From Actinomycetota bacterium (GTDB lineage: Bacteria > Actinomycetota > Thermoleophilia > Miltoncostaeales > Miltoncostaeaceae): a DNA stretch of 64,000 nucleotides. Of the stretch, positions 34,448 to 44,249 are shown piece after piece. The notes under the pieces are model-generated. The model saw only the letters and a list, made by a program, of their open reading frames with translations. It was not told the DNA's origin and did no database searches. The stretch is taken from NCBI GenBank assembly GCA_020636905.1, contig JACJWX010000004.1, positions 85,415 to 149,414 of the forward strand. The letters are read 5' to 3'. Position 1 is the stretch's first letter. Each line of letters starts with the position of its first letter. The translations under genes and the position numbers were made by a program.

Positions 34448-35689
34448 TCAGTACCCCTCAAGGGCATAGGGGTTCATGATCTGCCGTTCCCACATGGCCG
34501 CACGATCCCGAGCGGCGAGGCCGGCCTCGTCGCAGACGGCGTCGAACCGGTCTCGCACCACCGCGATCTGATGGTCGATGATCTCGCGCGCCTGGGCCTC
34601 GCTGAGCCGGAACGGGCTCGCCCGTCGCGCGCAGCCGGCAAGCTGCGCCTGCCGCCAACCGTCCTCACCGATGGCCATCGCCTGGGTGAACTCCCGACCG
34701 GCGCGTGGGCTCGGACAGAGGTCGTAGGCTGGCGTCAACGTGAGCAGGCGCCCGTCCCAGAACGCCGCGTGGTTCCGCGCATGGTCGTCGCCGTTTCCGA
34801 CGATGACGTTGAACACGATGCGCGCGAAGAGTTCGTGCAGTGTGGGGACGGGATCGGCAAACCGCGCGCGGATCTCGGCGGCGAGGTCCGGGTAGCTCGC
34901 GTACCGGCCGCCTGGAAACGCATCGAGACCCAGGATCGTGAGCGCGGACACCATCAGGCGGCGCGTGCCGTCGCCGGGGCGGTCGAACCGCTCCACCAGC
35001 AGGACGTCCTTCCCGAGGGTGTGCGTCAGGTGGACCTCGGCGACCCGGAGGCCCGCCAGCGCGGCCAGGCGCATCGCCACGAACTCGGATTTCACCACCG
35101 GATAGGTGTCGGTGGCCGAGCCGAACTTCGCGATCAGTCCGCGACCCGCATCGTCGAGGAGCGCCTTCGGCCGCGCGCCACCGACCGATGACCCGTGGAG
35201 CAGGGCGACATCGAGGGCTGCGGGGAGCGTCTCGCCCGACTCGACCATCGCGGCTGCCTCCACCAGCGTCTCGAGGGCGACCGCCACGTCCCCCCGCGCG
35301 AGGTAGACGTCCGGGGCATTCTGGAAATCCAGCCCGCCGATTCGATTCGACCCGGACTCCCGCAGGTAGGTCAGCTCGTCGAGATGCGGCGCGGCGCCCG
35401 CGGCACCGTCGATGCGGCGGCTCTCGATGACCCGGCGCCCCCACGCATCGGGTCCGGCATCGGCGATCGGCCCGTGGAGGTCTCCGGCCCGGGGCGGGAT
35501 GGGTCCGCGCGCGAGCGGAAGGTCGGGGAGCAGCAGCGGAATCGCGTCCGGGCGGTCGAGGTAGCTGCGACCGTACGTGAACACGATCCGGCGTCCATCG
35601 CGGTCGAGGCGCCCGCACACCACCGGCTCGGGGCGCCCTGGCAGCCACGCCCAGACGTAGAGCGGCCCGTCGGCCTCAGAAGTCGTCAT
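34448..35689 (-). CDS. hipA: HipA-type serine/threonine kinase toxin
   Basis: 413 residues. HipA kinases phosphorylate aminoacyl-tRNA synthetases and halt growth when not neutralised by HipB. Visible: N-terminal sub-barrel (YVWAWLPGRPEPVVCGRL), SVGGARPKALL (nucleotide loop), IAKF (lysine strand), VLLVERFDR, the catalytic NVIVGNGDDHARNHAAFWDG with Asp and Asn, and LTPAYDL (metal-binding Asp of the DFG equivalent). All key residues are present, so it looks active. The ATG at 35689 lies within the last 14 bases of hipB, the normal antitoxin-first order. The target is unknown. Confidence 0.9.
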   Translation of the reverse strand: MTTSEADGPLYVWAWLPGRPEPVVCGRLDRDGRRIVFTYGRSYLDRPDAIPLLLPDLPLARGPIPPRAGDLHGPIADAGPDAWGRRVIESRRIDGAAGAAPHLDELTYLRESGSNRIGGLDFQNAPDVYLARGDVAVALETLVEAAAMVESGETLPAALDVALLHGSSVGGARPKALLDDAGRGLIAKFGSATDTYPVVKSEFVAMRLAALAGLRVAEVHLTHTLGKDVLLVERFDRPGDGTRRLMVSALTILGLDAFPGGRYASYPDLAAEIRARFADPVPTLHELFARIVFNVIVGNGDDHARNHAAFWDGRLLTLTPAYDLCPSPRAGREFTQAMAIGEDGWRQAQLAGCARRASPFRLSEAQAREIIDHQIAVVRDRFDAVCDEAGLAARDRAAMWERQIMNPYALEGY

Positions 35690-35996
35690 CGACCCGGCGA
35701 GCCCGAACGCGACGCGGCAGCAGCGCCAGGTGGTCGTCGACACGTCGAGCCTCGGCGGCACGGGCGTCCGGGTCCGGGTCGAACAGGACCACACCGACCA
35801 CCGCGGCCACTTCGAAGGCGATGCCGATGGTCACCTGAGGATCGCCCCGTTCGATCTTCCGCACCGTGGGCGGACTCGTCCCGGCACGCTCGGCGAGCTC
35901 ACGCACCCCCATCCGGCGCTCGCGCCGCGCCAGGGCCACCTGCCCGCCGAGCAAGCGGATGGCCTCGCGAGTAACCGGGGAGTAGCTTCGCGGCAT
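35676..35996 (-). CDS. hipB: HipB-like helix-turn-helix antitoxin
   Basis: 106 residues. A Cro/C1-type helix-turn-helix spans about residues 13-65 (LLGGQVALARRERRMGVREL, AERAGTSPPTVRKIERGDPQ), followed by a strand VVGVVLFDPD and an arginine-rich tail. It should bind HipA and repress the operon. The ATG at 35996 lies 7 nt after a TACTCT -10, so the mRNA is probably leaderless. An inverted repeat at 36001-36039 overlaps the promoter and is the likely operator. It overlaps hipA by 14 bases. Confidence 0.85.
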   Translation of the reverse strand: MPRSYSPVTREAIRLLGGQVALARRERRMGVRELAERAGTSPPTVRKIERGDPQVTIGIAFEVAAVVGVVLFDPDPDARAAEARRVDDHLALLPRRVRARRVDDDF

Positions 35997-36000
35997 GGAA

Positions 36001-36039
36001 AGCAGAGTAACTCTTATGATTACTAAGAGCAACTCTGCT
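36001..36039 (-). promoter_or_regulatory. hipBA promoter and operator
   Basis: Two 16-base arms, AGCAGAGTAACTCTTA (36001-36016) and TAAGAGCAACTCTGCT (36024-36039), form an inverted repeat matching at 14 of 16 positions with a 7-nt AT-rich spacer. On the minus strand a -35 TTGCTC (36027-36032), 17-nt spacer and -10 TACTCT (36004-36009) lie inside the repeat, 7 nt before the hipB ATG. Binding of HipB here would block RNA polymerase directly. Confidence 0.75.
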
Positions 36040-36211
36040 TTTCCTTTCTCCGGATCAGCGGCGCCATTCCCGTCCCGGCCGGCGGGTTCCGCAGGCGGGC
36101 CGTTGCACTACCATCACGCAACGATTCGAACGCGCCAGACCAGCCACGGGGCACCCCCGTCGTGTCAGCGTTCCTTCGCGGCAGTCCCCTCAGGCATCGT
36201 GGAGCGCCGAC

Positions 36212-36467
36212 ATGACGAAGATCTGGACACGAATCGCCGCAGCGGCGTTCATCGCCATCTGGCTCGGGATGGTGGCCGAGGGCCTGTGGGAGATACGTGT
36301 ACTGCCCGACCCACACCGCGTGCATCCCGGTCGGGGCCGTCACCCTCCTCCCCATCGGCGTGATCCTCGCGGTGGTCTGGGCGAGCTTTCGCGTCGGCCG
36401 GTTCCCGATCGGGAGACGGCTGCGGGCACTTCGGGAGGATCCGGGCGATCTCCAGGAGCCGCGGTGA
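36212..36467 (+). pseudogene. Small two-segment membrane protein, frameshifted
   Basis: Begins at ATG 36212 (GGAG 8 nt upstream) with MTKIWTRIAAAAFIAIWLGM and reads AEGLWEI, then loses the frame near 36298. Shifting frame recovers YCPTHTACIPVG, a second membrane segment (TLLPIGVILAVVWASF), and a tail ending LREDPGDLQEPR with TGA at 36465. The intact paralogue at 36517 reads REVEHYCPTVEDACIPVG in the same place, so a two-base deletion (or one-base insertion) fits. Could be a true pseudogene or a sequencing slip. Function unknown. Confidence 0.65.
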
Positions 36468-36516
36468 CCCCCTCGGAACGTTCGATCAGCCGACGGGCAG
36501 CCGGATTCAGAGGCCC

Positions 36517-36762
36517 ATGCCGCGCATAGGGACACGCATCGGCGACGCGATCGTTGTCGTCCTGCTGCTCGCCACGGCCGCGGAGTCGTATCGCGAGGTC
36601 GAGCACTACTGCCCGACGGTGGAGGACGCCTGCATCCCGGTGGGCGTCGGGTTCTTCTTCGTCAGCGTGGTGATCGCCGTGTGCTGGGCCGGCTACCGCG
36701 CCTGGTCGGCGATTCGACGGCGACACCCGGATGGCCCCGCCGAACCCCCGAAGATGGGCTGA
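36517..36762 (+). CDS. Small membrane protein of unknown function
   Basis: 81 residues with two hydrophobic segments: IVVVLLLATAAESY near the N-terminus and FFFVSVVIAVCWAGYRAW in the second half. Between them lies YCPTVEDACIPVGVG with two cysteines that could form a disulfide outside the membrane. It is paralogous to the frameshifted gene just upstream and was probably produced by tandem duplication. No family is recognised. Its 3' end converges with the E1-beta gene. Confidence 0.55.
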   Translation: MPRIGTRIGDAIVVVLLLATAAESYREVEHYCPTVEDACIPVGVGFFFVSVVIAVCWAGYRAWSAIRRRHPDGPAEPPKMG

Positions 36763-36790
36763 CGACCGAAGACGTCGTCGCCCGAGACCC

Positions 36791-37813
36791 TCAGACCCGG
36801 GCGGCCTCACAACGCAGCGCGGCGTCGACCAGTTCGGGGACGGACGGCAGCATTGCGTCCTCGAGACCCGGCGCCGACGGAATGATCCCGTCCGCCGCCG
36901 CCACGCGCCGGACCGGCGCGCGCAGGTCGTCCCAGGCCGCCTCCTGGACGCGTGCCGCGATCTCCGCCCCGATGCCCGCGGTCATGGTGCCCTCTTCGGC
37001 AACGATGAGGGCCCCCGTGCGCTCGACGGACTCCAGGACCGGATCGAGGTCGAGCGGCAACAGGCTCCCGAGCACCACGATCTCGCAGAACACCTCGTGC
37101 TCCATGATCAACTCCGTGGCGGCGTCGATCGCAAGCGGAACCGTTCCGCCGTACGTGGCGATGGTCGCCGTTCCGGCGCTGAACCCGGAGGCCGAGAGCG
37201 TCAGCGCGGGGTAGGGCCCATCGGACTCCCGAACCGAAAAGCCGTCGAGCCGCCCGGACTCCGGACGGCGGTTGGGCCGTCCGTACATCACCTTGTTCTC
37301 GACGAGGAACACCGGTTCGTCGTCCTCGACGGCGGCCCGCATCATGGCACCCAGATCGTGGATCTCGCTGGTGGCCACGACGGTGATGTTGGGCACGCCG
37401 ATCAGGAACTTCTCGAGCGACTGGCTGTGGGTGGGTCCGTAGCCGCGGCGGCCCCCCATCGGCGTGCGCACAACCAGCGGCAACCGCACCTGATCGTTGT
37501 ACATCTCACGGAATTTCGAGATGCCGTTGACGATCTGGTCGAAGCCGAGCGTGATGAAGTCGCCGAACATGATCTCCAGGACCGGCCGATACCCCTGGAT
37601 GGCCATCCCCGCGGCGATCCCGACCAGCGACGCCTCGGAGATGGGTGTCGAGATGACCCGATCCGGCCAGCGGTCGCTGATGCCGGTGCTGATCTTGAAC
37701 GCGCCGCCGTACGGGTCGAGCACGTCCTCGCCCAGCAGGTAGACCCGCTCGTCGGCGGCCATCGCCTCGGTGAGCCCCCGGTTCAGGGCGGCCCCGCAGC
37801 GCAGCGAACTCAT
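36791..37813 (-). CDS. 2-oxoacid dehydrogenase E1 component, beta subunit
   Basis: 340 residues. The beta subunit completes the thiamine-diphosphate site of E1. Features: ALNRGLTEAMAADERVYLLG, EDVLDPYGGAFKISTGISDR, ISEASLVGIAAGMAIQGYRPV, the conserved MGGRRGYGPTHSQSLEKFLI segment, FLVENKVMYG, the GTVPLAIDAATEL region (usually the start of the transketolase C-domain), and VAEEGTMTAGIGAEIAARV. It looks like AcoB/PdhB-type proteins. The ATG overlaps the E1-alpha stop (ATGA), so alpha and beta are coupled. No ordinary E2 or E3 gene lies in the window. Confidence 0.88.
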   Translation of the reverse strand: MSSLRCGAALNRGLTEAMAADERVYLLGEDVLDPYGGAFKISTGISDRWPDRVISTPISEASLVGIAAGMAIQGYRPVLEIMFGDFITLGFDQIVNGISKFREMYNDQVRLPLVVRTPMGGRRGYGPTHSQSLEKFLIGVPNITVVATSEIHDLGAMMRAAVEDDEPVFLVENKVMYGRPNRRPESGRLDGFSVRESDGPYPALTLSASGFSAGTATIATYGGTVPLAIDAATELIMEHEVFCEIVVLGSLLPLDLDPVLESVERTGALIVAEEGTMTAGIGAEIAARVQEAAWDDLRAPVRRVAAADGIIPSAPGLEDAMLPSVPELVDAALRCEAARV

Positions 37814-38712
37814 GCGGCGCTCCCGACGGCGATGGGGCTCGCCTCGGCCGTGGCCACGCAGTCGGCCAATGCCGATTCCACCTCGGCCATGATCCGCTCC
37901 CGCTCGGCGGGCTCCAGCTGCTGCGAAACGACCGCCAGCGCATCGGTGCGTTCGCGAGCCGCCACCTCGGCGGGATCGCGAACGTCGTCGCCCTTGGAGT
38001 GGGCGCGAAGCCGGTAGGTGTCGATGACGAGCACCGCGGGCGCCCCCGTCCGCACCGTGCTGAGCAGCTCACCGGCGGCCGCATGGATTGCCGGGGCGTC
38101 CCGTCCGTCCAGCTCGACGGCAGTGATGCCGAAGGCCCGGGCCCGATCGGGGATCGATCCCGCGACCGCGATCTCGACGGGCGTGGTCTGGGCGTACTGG
38201 TTGTTCTCGACGACGATCAGCAACGGCAGCGACCACAGCGCCGCCATGTTCATGCACTCGTACACCGCGCCCTGGCCGAGCGTGCCGTCGCCGATGAACA
38301 CCGTGACCGCGCCGCCTCCGCCGCGCTCGCGCTCGGCGAGGGCCATGCCGGAGGCCAGGGGAACGATGCTCCCCTGCACCCCGTTCGTGTAGAAGCCATC
38401 GCGGCAGAGGTGCTGGCTGCCCCCGCGCCCGGCGCAGGTGCCTCCGACGCGTCCCATGACCTCGGCCATCAGGCCCGAGGGGTCGTCGGTGAACGCGATG
38501 TAGTGGCCATGGCAGCGGTGGTTGCTGACCACCACGTCCCGCCCCGGCTCGAGGTGGTCGATGACGCCGACCGCGTCGGCTTCCTGGCCGATGCAGGTGT
38601 GGGTGGTACCCACCAGCAACCCCTTGCTGAACATCTCCAGCAGGGTCTCCTCGAAGCGACGGATGAACAGCATCCGCCGGAACCATTCCGTCGCGGCGAG
38701 CGGAGCGCTCAC
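37810..38712 (-). CDS. 2-oxoacid dehydrogenase E1 component, alpha subunit
   Basis: 300 residues, at the short end for E1-alpha. Thiamine-diphosphate motif GDGTLGQGAVYECMNMAALW ending in VVENN; HRCHGHYIAFTDDPSGLMAE and GRGGSQHLC follow the AcoA/PDH-alpha pattern; YRLRAHSKGDDVRDPAEV is the loop that orders on cofactor binding. It would decarboxylate a 2-oxoacid and transfer the acyl group to a lipoyl carrier. The GTG start at 38712 overlaps the ribH stop (GTGA), so E1-alpha/beta are appended to the riboflavin operon. The nearby lipoyl-PglD fusion (33302-34414) is the only lipoyl domain in the window. Confidence 0.88.
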   Translation of the reverse strand: MSAPLAATEWFRRMLFIRRFEETLLEMFSKGLLVGTTHTCIGQEADAVGVIDHLEPGRDVVVSNHRCHGHYIAFTDDPSGLMAEVMGRVGGTCAGRGGSQHLCRDGFYTNGVQGSIVPLASGMALAERERGGGGAVTVFIGDGTLGQGAVYECMNMAALWSLPLLIVVENNQYAQTTPVEIAVAGSIPDRARAFGITAVELDGRDAPAIHAAAGELLSTVRTGAPAVLVIDTYRLRAHSKGDDVRDPAEVAARERTDALAVVSQQLEPAERERIMAEVESALADCVATAEASPIAVGSAA

Positions 38713-39193
38713 CCTGCGCGGACCGCTGCGGCCAGGTTGATGAGGCTCACGACCGCGTCCGCCGCGTCGCCGCCCGCGTTCCCCACCGCTCCCCCGGCAC
38801 GCTCCCAGGCCTGGGCGGCGGTGTCGCAGGTGAGAATCCCGAACGTGCACGGCACGCCGGTGTCGAGCGAGACCTGGATGAGGCCCTGCGACGCGGCGTA
38901 ACACACGTGGTCGAAGTGCGCCGTGGCGCCTCGGACGACCGCGCCAAGGGCGATGATGCCGGCGTAGCGTCCCGTCCGGGCGAGGGTCTTGGCGGCGAAC
39001 GGGGCCTCGTACGCGCCGGGTACCCACCTGATGTCCAGGTGCCCCTCGGAGAGACCGGCGGCGCTCAGCCGCTCGTGGGCGCCGTCGAGCAGCGCCTCGG
39101 TGATCCCGCGGTGGAACCCGGAACAGACGATGGCGATTCGCACCGCCGGGTGGTCGAGGGTGGGTGCCGGTGGGCGTTCTTCGAGACGGGCCA

Positions 39194-39194
<1 letters not shown>
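38709..39194 (-). CDS. ribH: 6,7-dimethyl-8-ribityllumazine synthase
   Basis: 161 residues. It joins the ribitylamino-pyrimidine with dihydroxybutanone phosphate. Motifs: IVCSGFHRGITEALLDGA, RWVPGAYEAPFAAKTLA, IALGAVVRGATAHFDHVC with the catalytic His, and LDTGVPCTFGILTCDTAAQAWER. Next-to-last riboflavin step. The ATG shares one base with the ribBA stop; the 3' end overlaps the E1-alpha start. Confidence 0.95.
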
Positions 39195-40446
<1,252 letters not shown>

Positions 40447-40450
<4 letters not shown>

Positions 40451-41058
40451 GGCGCCTCCCGTGAGCGCAGATACGGCTGAGTGAACGCCTCGACGTACTT
40501 TGCCACAACGTCCATCTCCAGGTTCACCCGATGTCCGACGCGATCAGGACCGATGGTGGTCACCTCCATGGTGTGCGGAATCAGCGCAACGTGGAAGCCG
40601 GTGTCGTCCCGTCCGGCCACCGTCAGGCTGATGCCGTCAATCGTGATCGACCCCTTCTCCACCACGTAGCGCAGCAGGTCGGGTGGTGGTTCGACGGTGA
40701 GGATGACGCTCTCCCCCTCGTGGCGGGCCGCCGTCACGACTCCCGTGCCGTCGACGTGCCCCTGGACGATGTGGCCGCCGAGTCGGGCATCGGCGCGGAT
40801 CGCGCGTTCGAGGTTGACCCGGTCGCCGACGCGGCGGTCACCCAGCGCGGTGCGACGCATTGTCTCGGCGACCGCGTCGATCGCGAAACCGTCGGCGTCG
40901 AACGCGACGACCGTGAGACAGGCGCCGTCGACGGCCACCGACTCCCCCAGCGACAGCTCGGATGCGATGCCGGGAGCGCTGAAGACGACCCGCACGCCCG
41001 CCTCGGCGGGTGAGATTTCACTCACGAGCCCCACGGTCTCGACAAGGCCGGTGAACAT
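40447..41058 (-). CDS. ribE: Riboflavin synthase, alpha subunit
   Basis: 203 residues built of two lumazine-binding repeats. Repeat 1 begins MFTGLVETVGLV, repeat 2 with GGHIVQGHVDGTGVV; GESVAVDGACLTVV and KGSITIDGISLTVA are the matching halves. It dismutates dimethyl-ribityllumazine to riboflavin. Its ATG shares one base with the ribD stop (TGATG) and its stop overlaps the ribBA start. Confidence 0.95.
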
Positions 41059-42206
41059 CAGGTGCCCTCCTCGGAGCCGAGCACGCCGGGAATCGCCGTG
41101 AGGCGCCCGCTGACAAGGATGTCCTCCCCGACCCGCTCCGACTCGACGTCCTGGAGACGGGGCACATCGGCGAGCGGCCCGAACCCGGGACCGGCAAGCG
41201 CTCCAGGTGCGTCGGCGCCGCCGATGAGGATGGGCGCCACGAACCAGTTCACCAGGTCGACCGCGCCGGCACCCACGAACGCCGCCGCGAGCACCGCACC
41301 GCCCTCGACGAGCACGGACTGGACTCCCTCCGCCCCGAGCAGCCGCATCGCCTCGAGCGGGTGGGGACGGTCGCCGCGCTCCCGCAGCACCCGGACGCCC
41401 CGATCGGCCAGCGCGTCGATCCGCGCCTTGTCGGCCGCCTCGGTGGTGAAGACCGTCACCGGGATCTCACCGGCCGTGCGAACCAATCCGCTGTCGAGCG
41501 GCAGCCGCGCGTGGCTGTCGAACACCACGCGCATGGGCTGACGGAGCGGTCCGTCGACGTTGCGGGCGGTGAGCTGGGGATCGTCGGCGAGTGCCGTTCC
41601 GATGCCCACGACGACCGCGTCGACATCGGCACGCCAGCGGTGCACCAGTGCCCGGGAGTCAGGGCCCGTGATCCACCGGCTCTCGCCGTCGGCCGTGGCG
41701 ATCTTTCCGTCCAGGCTCGTGGCCAGCTTCAACATGACGTGCGGGCGCCGCCTGACGGCAGCCGTCAGGAACGCCGCGTTGATCTCGCGACACGCGGCCT
41801 CGTCGTCCCCGACGGCGAGGGCCACGTCGACCCCGGACTGGCGCAGGATGCTGACGCCCTGGCCCCGGGTGCGTTCCAGCGGATCGAGGCAGCCGATCAC
41901 CACCCGCGCGACGCCCGCGGCGCGCAGGGCGTCGGTGCACGGCGGTGTCCGTCCGAAGTGGGAACACGGTTCGAGGGTGCAGACGACGGTGGCGCCGCGC
42001 GCACGGTCGCCGGCATCGGCCAGGGCCATGACTTCCGCGTGCGCCTCCCCGGGCCCCTCGTGCCACCCCTCACCGACGGTCTCCCCGTCGCGCAGGACCA
42101 CCGCACCGACCAGCGGGTTCGGGCTCACCCTGCCCCGGCCGTTCAGCGCGAGCCGCCGTGCATGGGTGAGCGCCTCGAGCTCGACCGGCGTCGGTCGCGA
42201 GCTCAC
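41058..42206 (-). CDS. ribD: Bifunctional riboflavin deaminase-reductase RibD
   Basis: 382 residues. The deaminase domain (1-145) carries the zinc site HAEVMAL ... CTLEPCSHFGRTPPC; the reductase domain (146-382) has KLATSLDGKIATADGESRWI and VLVEGGAVLAAAFVGAGAVD. It performs the second and third steps of riboflavin synthesis. The GTG start at 42206 overlaps the rpe stop (GTGA). No FMN riboswitch can fit because there is no leader between rpe and ribD. Confidence 0.95.
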   Translation of the reverse strand: MSSRPTPVELEALTHARRLALNGRGRVSPNPLVGAVVLRDGETVGEGWHEGPGEAHAEVMALADAGDRARGATVVCTLEPCSHFGRTPPCTDALRAAGVARVVIGCLDPLERTRGQGVSILRQSGVDVALAVGDDEAACREINAAFLTAAVRRRPHVMLKLATSLDGKIATADGESRWITGPDSRALVHRWRADVDAVVVGIGTALADDPQLTARNVDGPLRQPMRVVFDSHARLPLDSGLVRTAGEIPVTVFTTEAADKARIDALADRGVRVLRERGDRPHPLEAMRLLGAEGVQSVLVEGGAVLAAAFVGAGAVDLVNWFVAPILIGGADAPGALAGPGFGPLADVPRLQDVESERVGEDILVSGRLTAIPGVLGSEEGT

Positions 42207-42868
42207 CCGATCGCACCCTGAAGCTGACGGAAGGCCGCGATGGGGTCCGGCGCACCGAAGACGGACGAGCCTGACACCAGCCAGTCGGCGCCCGCCGAGC
42301 GGGCTTCGGCCACCGTCTCCGGGCCGATGCCGCCGTCCACCTCGATGGGGAGGCCCGGGAACATCCTCCCGATGGCTCGGAGGCGCTGCGGAGTGGTCGG
42401 GATGAACGACTGCCCCCCGAAGCCCGGGTTGACCGACATGCAGTTGACGTAGTCGATCAGGCCTGCCAGCGGCTCGAGCGCGGTGAGTGGCGTGCCCGGG
42501 TTGATCGCGGCACCCGCCAGCAGGTCGCGCTTGCGGATCTCGCCGAGTAACCGATGAACGTGCGGATCCGCCTCGACGTGCACGCTGATGGCGTCCGCGT
42601 GGGGCGCGAACGCGTCGATGAGGTATCCCGGTCGTTCCACCATCAGGTGGACGTCGATGATGCCGCCGCGCGGACGCGCCACGCGGGCGGCGGCCGCGGT
42701 GAAGTCCGGCCCGACGGTCAGGTTGGGGACGAAGTGGCCGTCCATCACGTCGATGTGAAAGACGCGGGCGCCTGCGTCCATGAGCGCCTCGATCTGCGAT
42801 CCAAGGTTCGCCATGTCGGCGGACATGAGCGACGGGAGCACGACGGGGGTGGGCGGAGTGACCGTCAC
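42203..42868 (-). CDS. rpe: Ribulose-phosphate 3-epimerase
   Basis: 221 residues, a TIM barrel. LPSLMSADMANLGSQIEAL, VFHIDVMDGHFVPNLTVGPD, DVHLMVERPGYLIDAFAPHA and CMSVNPGFGGQSFIPTTPQR are signature segments, as is EVDGGIGPETV. It interconverts ribulose and xylulose 5-phosphate. The GTG start at 42868 follows TAGGCT by 6 nt, so a leaderless transcript could begin here and run through ribD-ribE-ribBA-ribH-E1-alpha-E1-beta. Confidence 0.94.
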   Translation of the reverse strand: MTVTPPTPVVLPSLMSADMANLGSQIEALMDAGARVFHIDVMDGHFVPNLTVGPDFTAAAARVARPRGGIIDVHLMVERPGYLIDAFAPHADAISVHVEADPHVHRLLGEIRKRDLLAGAAINPGTPLTALEPLAGLIDYVNCMSVNPGFGGQSFIPTTPQRLRAIGRMFPGLPIEVDGGIGPETVAEARSAGADWLVSGSSVFGAPDPIAAFRQLQGAIG

Positions 42869-42874
42869 CCGGCC

Positions 42875-42880
42875 AGCCTA
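42875..42880 (-). promoter_or_regulatory. -10 element TAGGCT of a leaderless promoter before rpe
   Basis: On the minus strand TAGGCT ends 6 nt before the rpe GTG, in the 58-base gap after rsmB. Likely start of the rpe-rib-E1 transcript. Confidence 0.45.
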
Positions 42881-42926
42881 CCGACCACTCCTGCACCTCC
42901 ACGCATTCGCCGGGCCGACGCCCACG

Positions 42927-44249
42927 TCACACCAGCAGCCGGGCGACGAAGAACCCGTCCGTGCCGTGGCGATGCGGAAGCACGCGAAGCGCACCGGGAA
43001 GATCCGGGTGAGCACAATCGGGGTGGACGTCGGCCAGGGTGGCGTCGAGGGCTGCACCCGTTGCGCGGACGACGTCTTCGTTCTCCGCCCTGAGCAGCGT
43101 GCAGGTGCTGTACACCACCCGTCCCCCGGAACGGGTCACCGACAGCGCCCGTGCGAGCAGCTCCGACTGAAGCGTGACGAGACCGTCGAGCGCCTCGGGT
43201 CGCCGACGCCAGCGGGCGTCGGGTCGCGACGACAGCACGCCGAGCCCCGTGCACGGCGGATCGAGCAGCACGGCGTCGAAGGTCCGGTCCAGGCCGACCT
43301 CACGTGCGTCCCCGGTGATGACCTCGAGCTCCGCGCCCATGCGCTCGGCGAGTTCGCGAAGTGCCTTGGCGCGTGCGGGATGCAGCTCGACACACGTGAT
43401 CCGGGCCTCGCCCCCGGCGAGCGCCGCGAGGTGCGTGGCCTTGGCACCCGGTGCGGCGCACATGTCGAGCACGTGCTCGCCGGGCTTCGGGTCGACCGCC
43501 CGGGCCGGGAGCATGGACGCGCGGCTCTGCGCCATCGCGAGCCCCTGCTCCCACAGCGGCGACTCCTCGATGCCGAACGGCGCTTCGAGAACGATGGCCT
43601 CGGGCATGTGCGGATCGCCGTGGGTGGGGACACCGATCTCGGAGACCACCGCGTCCCTGCTGCCCCTGAGCGTGTTCCAGCGGAGCGCGGACTCCGCGGG
43701 CTCGTTGGCCGCCGCCATGACCCCGGCGGCGTCCTCGGTCCCGAGCGAATCGACGAGTCCGTCCACGATCCAGTCGGGCATCGAGTACCGCAGGCCGAGC
43801 GCGTCGTCCCGGGCCTCGAGCTCGTGGACCGCGTCGGGCGCGGACTCGCTCAGCCGGCGCATGACCGCGTTGACCAGGCCTCCGCGCGCCTTGCGTCGCT
43901 GCGCTGCCCCGCGGAGCGTGCGGGCCAGCCGGACCGCCTGGTCCACACTGGCGGACACCGGAACCCGATCGGACCACACCAGCTCGTACGCCCCGAGCCG
44001 CAGGATGTCCCGCAGCTCCGCCTCGAGCGCGTCGGGCCGGTCGATGGCGTCGTCGATCAGCCAGTCGAGTGTGCGGCGCCGCTGCGTGGCGCCGTAGGTG
44101 AGGCGCATTCCCGCGGCCCGCTGCCGGGGATCGAGATCGGCGCGGCGCGCCTCGGCGGCGAACGCGCGGTCGGCGAACGCACCCTCGCTCACGCGCCGCA
44201 GCGCCCGGAAGGCCACGAGCCGTTCGGCCGAGACGCCCCCGTCGCTCAC
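42927..44249 (-). CDS. rsmB: 16S rRNA (cytosine967-C5)-methyltransferase RsmB
   Basis: 440 residues. An N-terminal NusB-like helical domain (RLVAFRALRRVSEGAFADRA ... GLVNAVMRRL) precedes the methyltransferase domain: LDMCAAPGAKATHLAALAGG for SAM, DAVLLDPPCTGLGVLSSRPD with the first catalytic Cys, and VVYSTCTLLRAENEDVV with the second. The ending GTDGFFVARL is typical. The GTG start at 44249 overlaps the fmt stop (GTGA); fmt-rsmB is a common pair. Confidence 0.95.
   Translation of the reverse strand: MSDGGVSAERLVAFRALRRVSEGAFADRAFAAEARRADLDPRQRAAGMRLTYGATQRRRTLDWLIDDAIDRPDALEAELRDILRLGAYELVWSDRVPVSASVDQAVRLARTLRGAAQRRKARGGLVNAVMRRLSESAPDAVHELEARDDALGLRYSMPDWIVDGLVDSLGTEDAAGVMAAANEPAESALRWNTLRGSRDAVVSEIGVPTHGDPHMPEAIVLEAPFGIEESPLWEQGLAMAQSRASMLPARAVDPKPGEHVLDMCAAPGAKATHLAALAGGEARITCVELHPARAKALRELAERMGAELEVITGDAREVGLDRTFDAVLLDPPCTGLGVLSSRPDARWRRRPEALDGLVTLQSELLARALSVTRSGGRVVYSTCTLLRAENEDVVRATGAALDATLADVHPDCAHPDLPGALRVLPHRHGTDGFFVARLLV

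Noticed and set aside
42200..42930. FMN riboswitch for the rib operon
   Set aside because: ribD overlaps rpe, and the gap before rpe is only 58 bases, too short for an RFN element.
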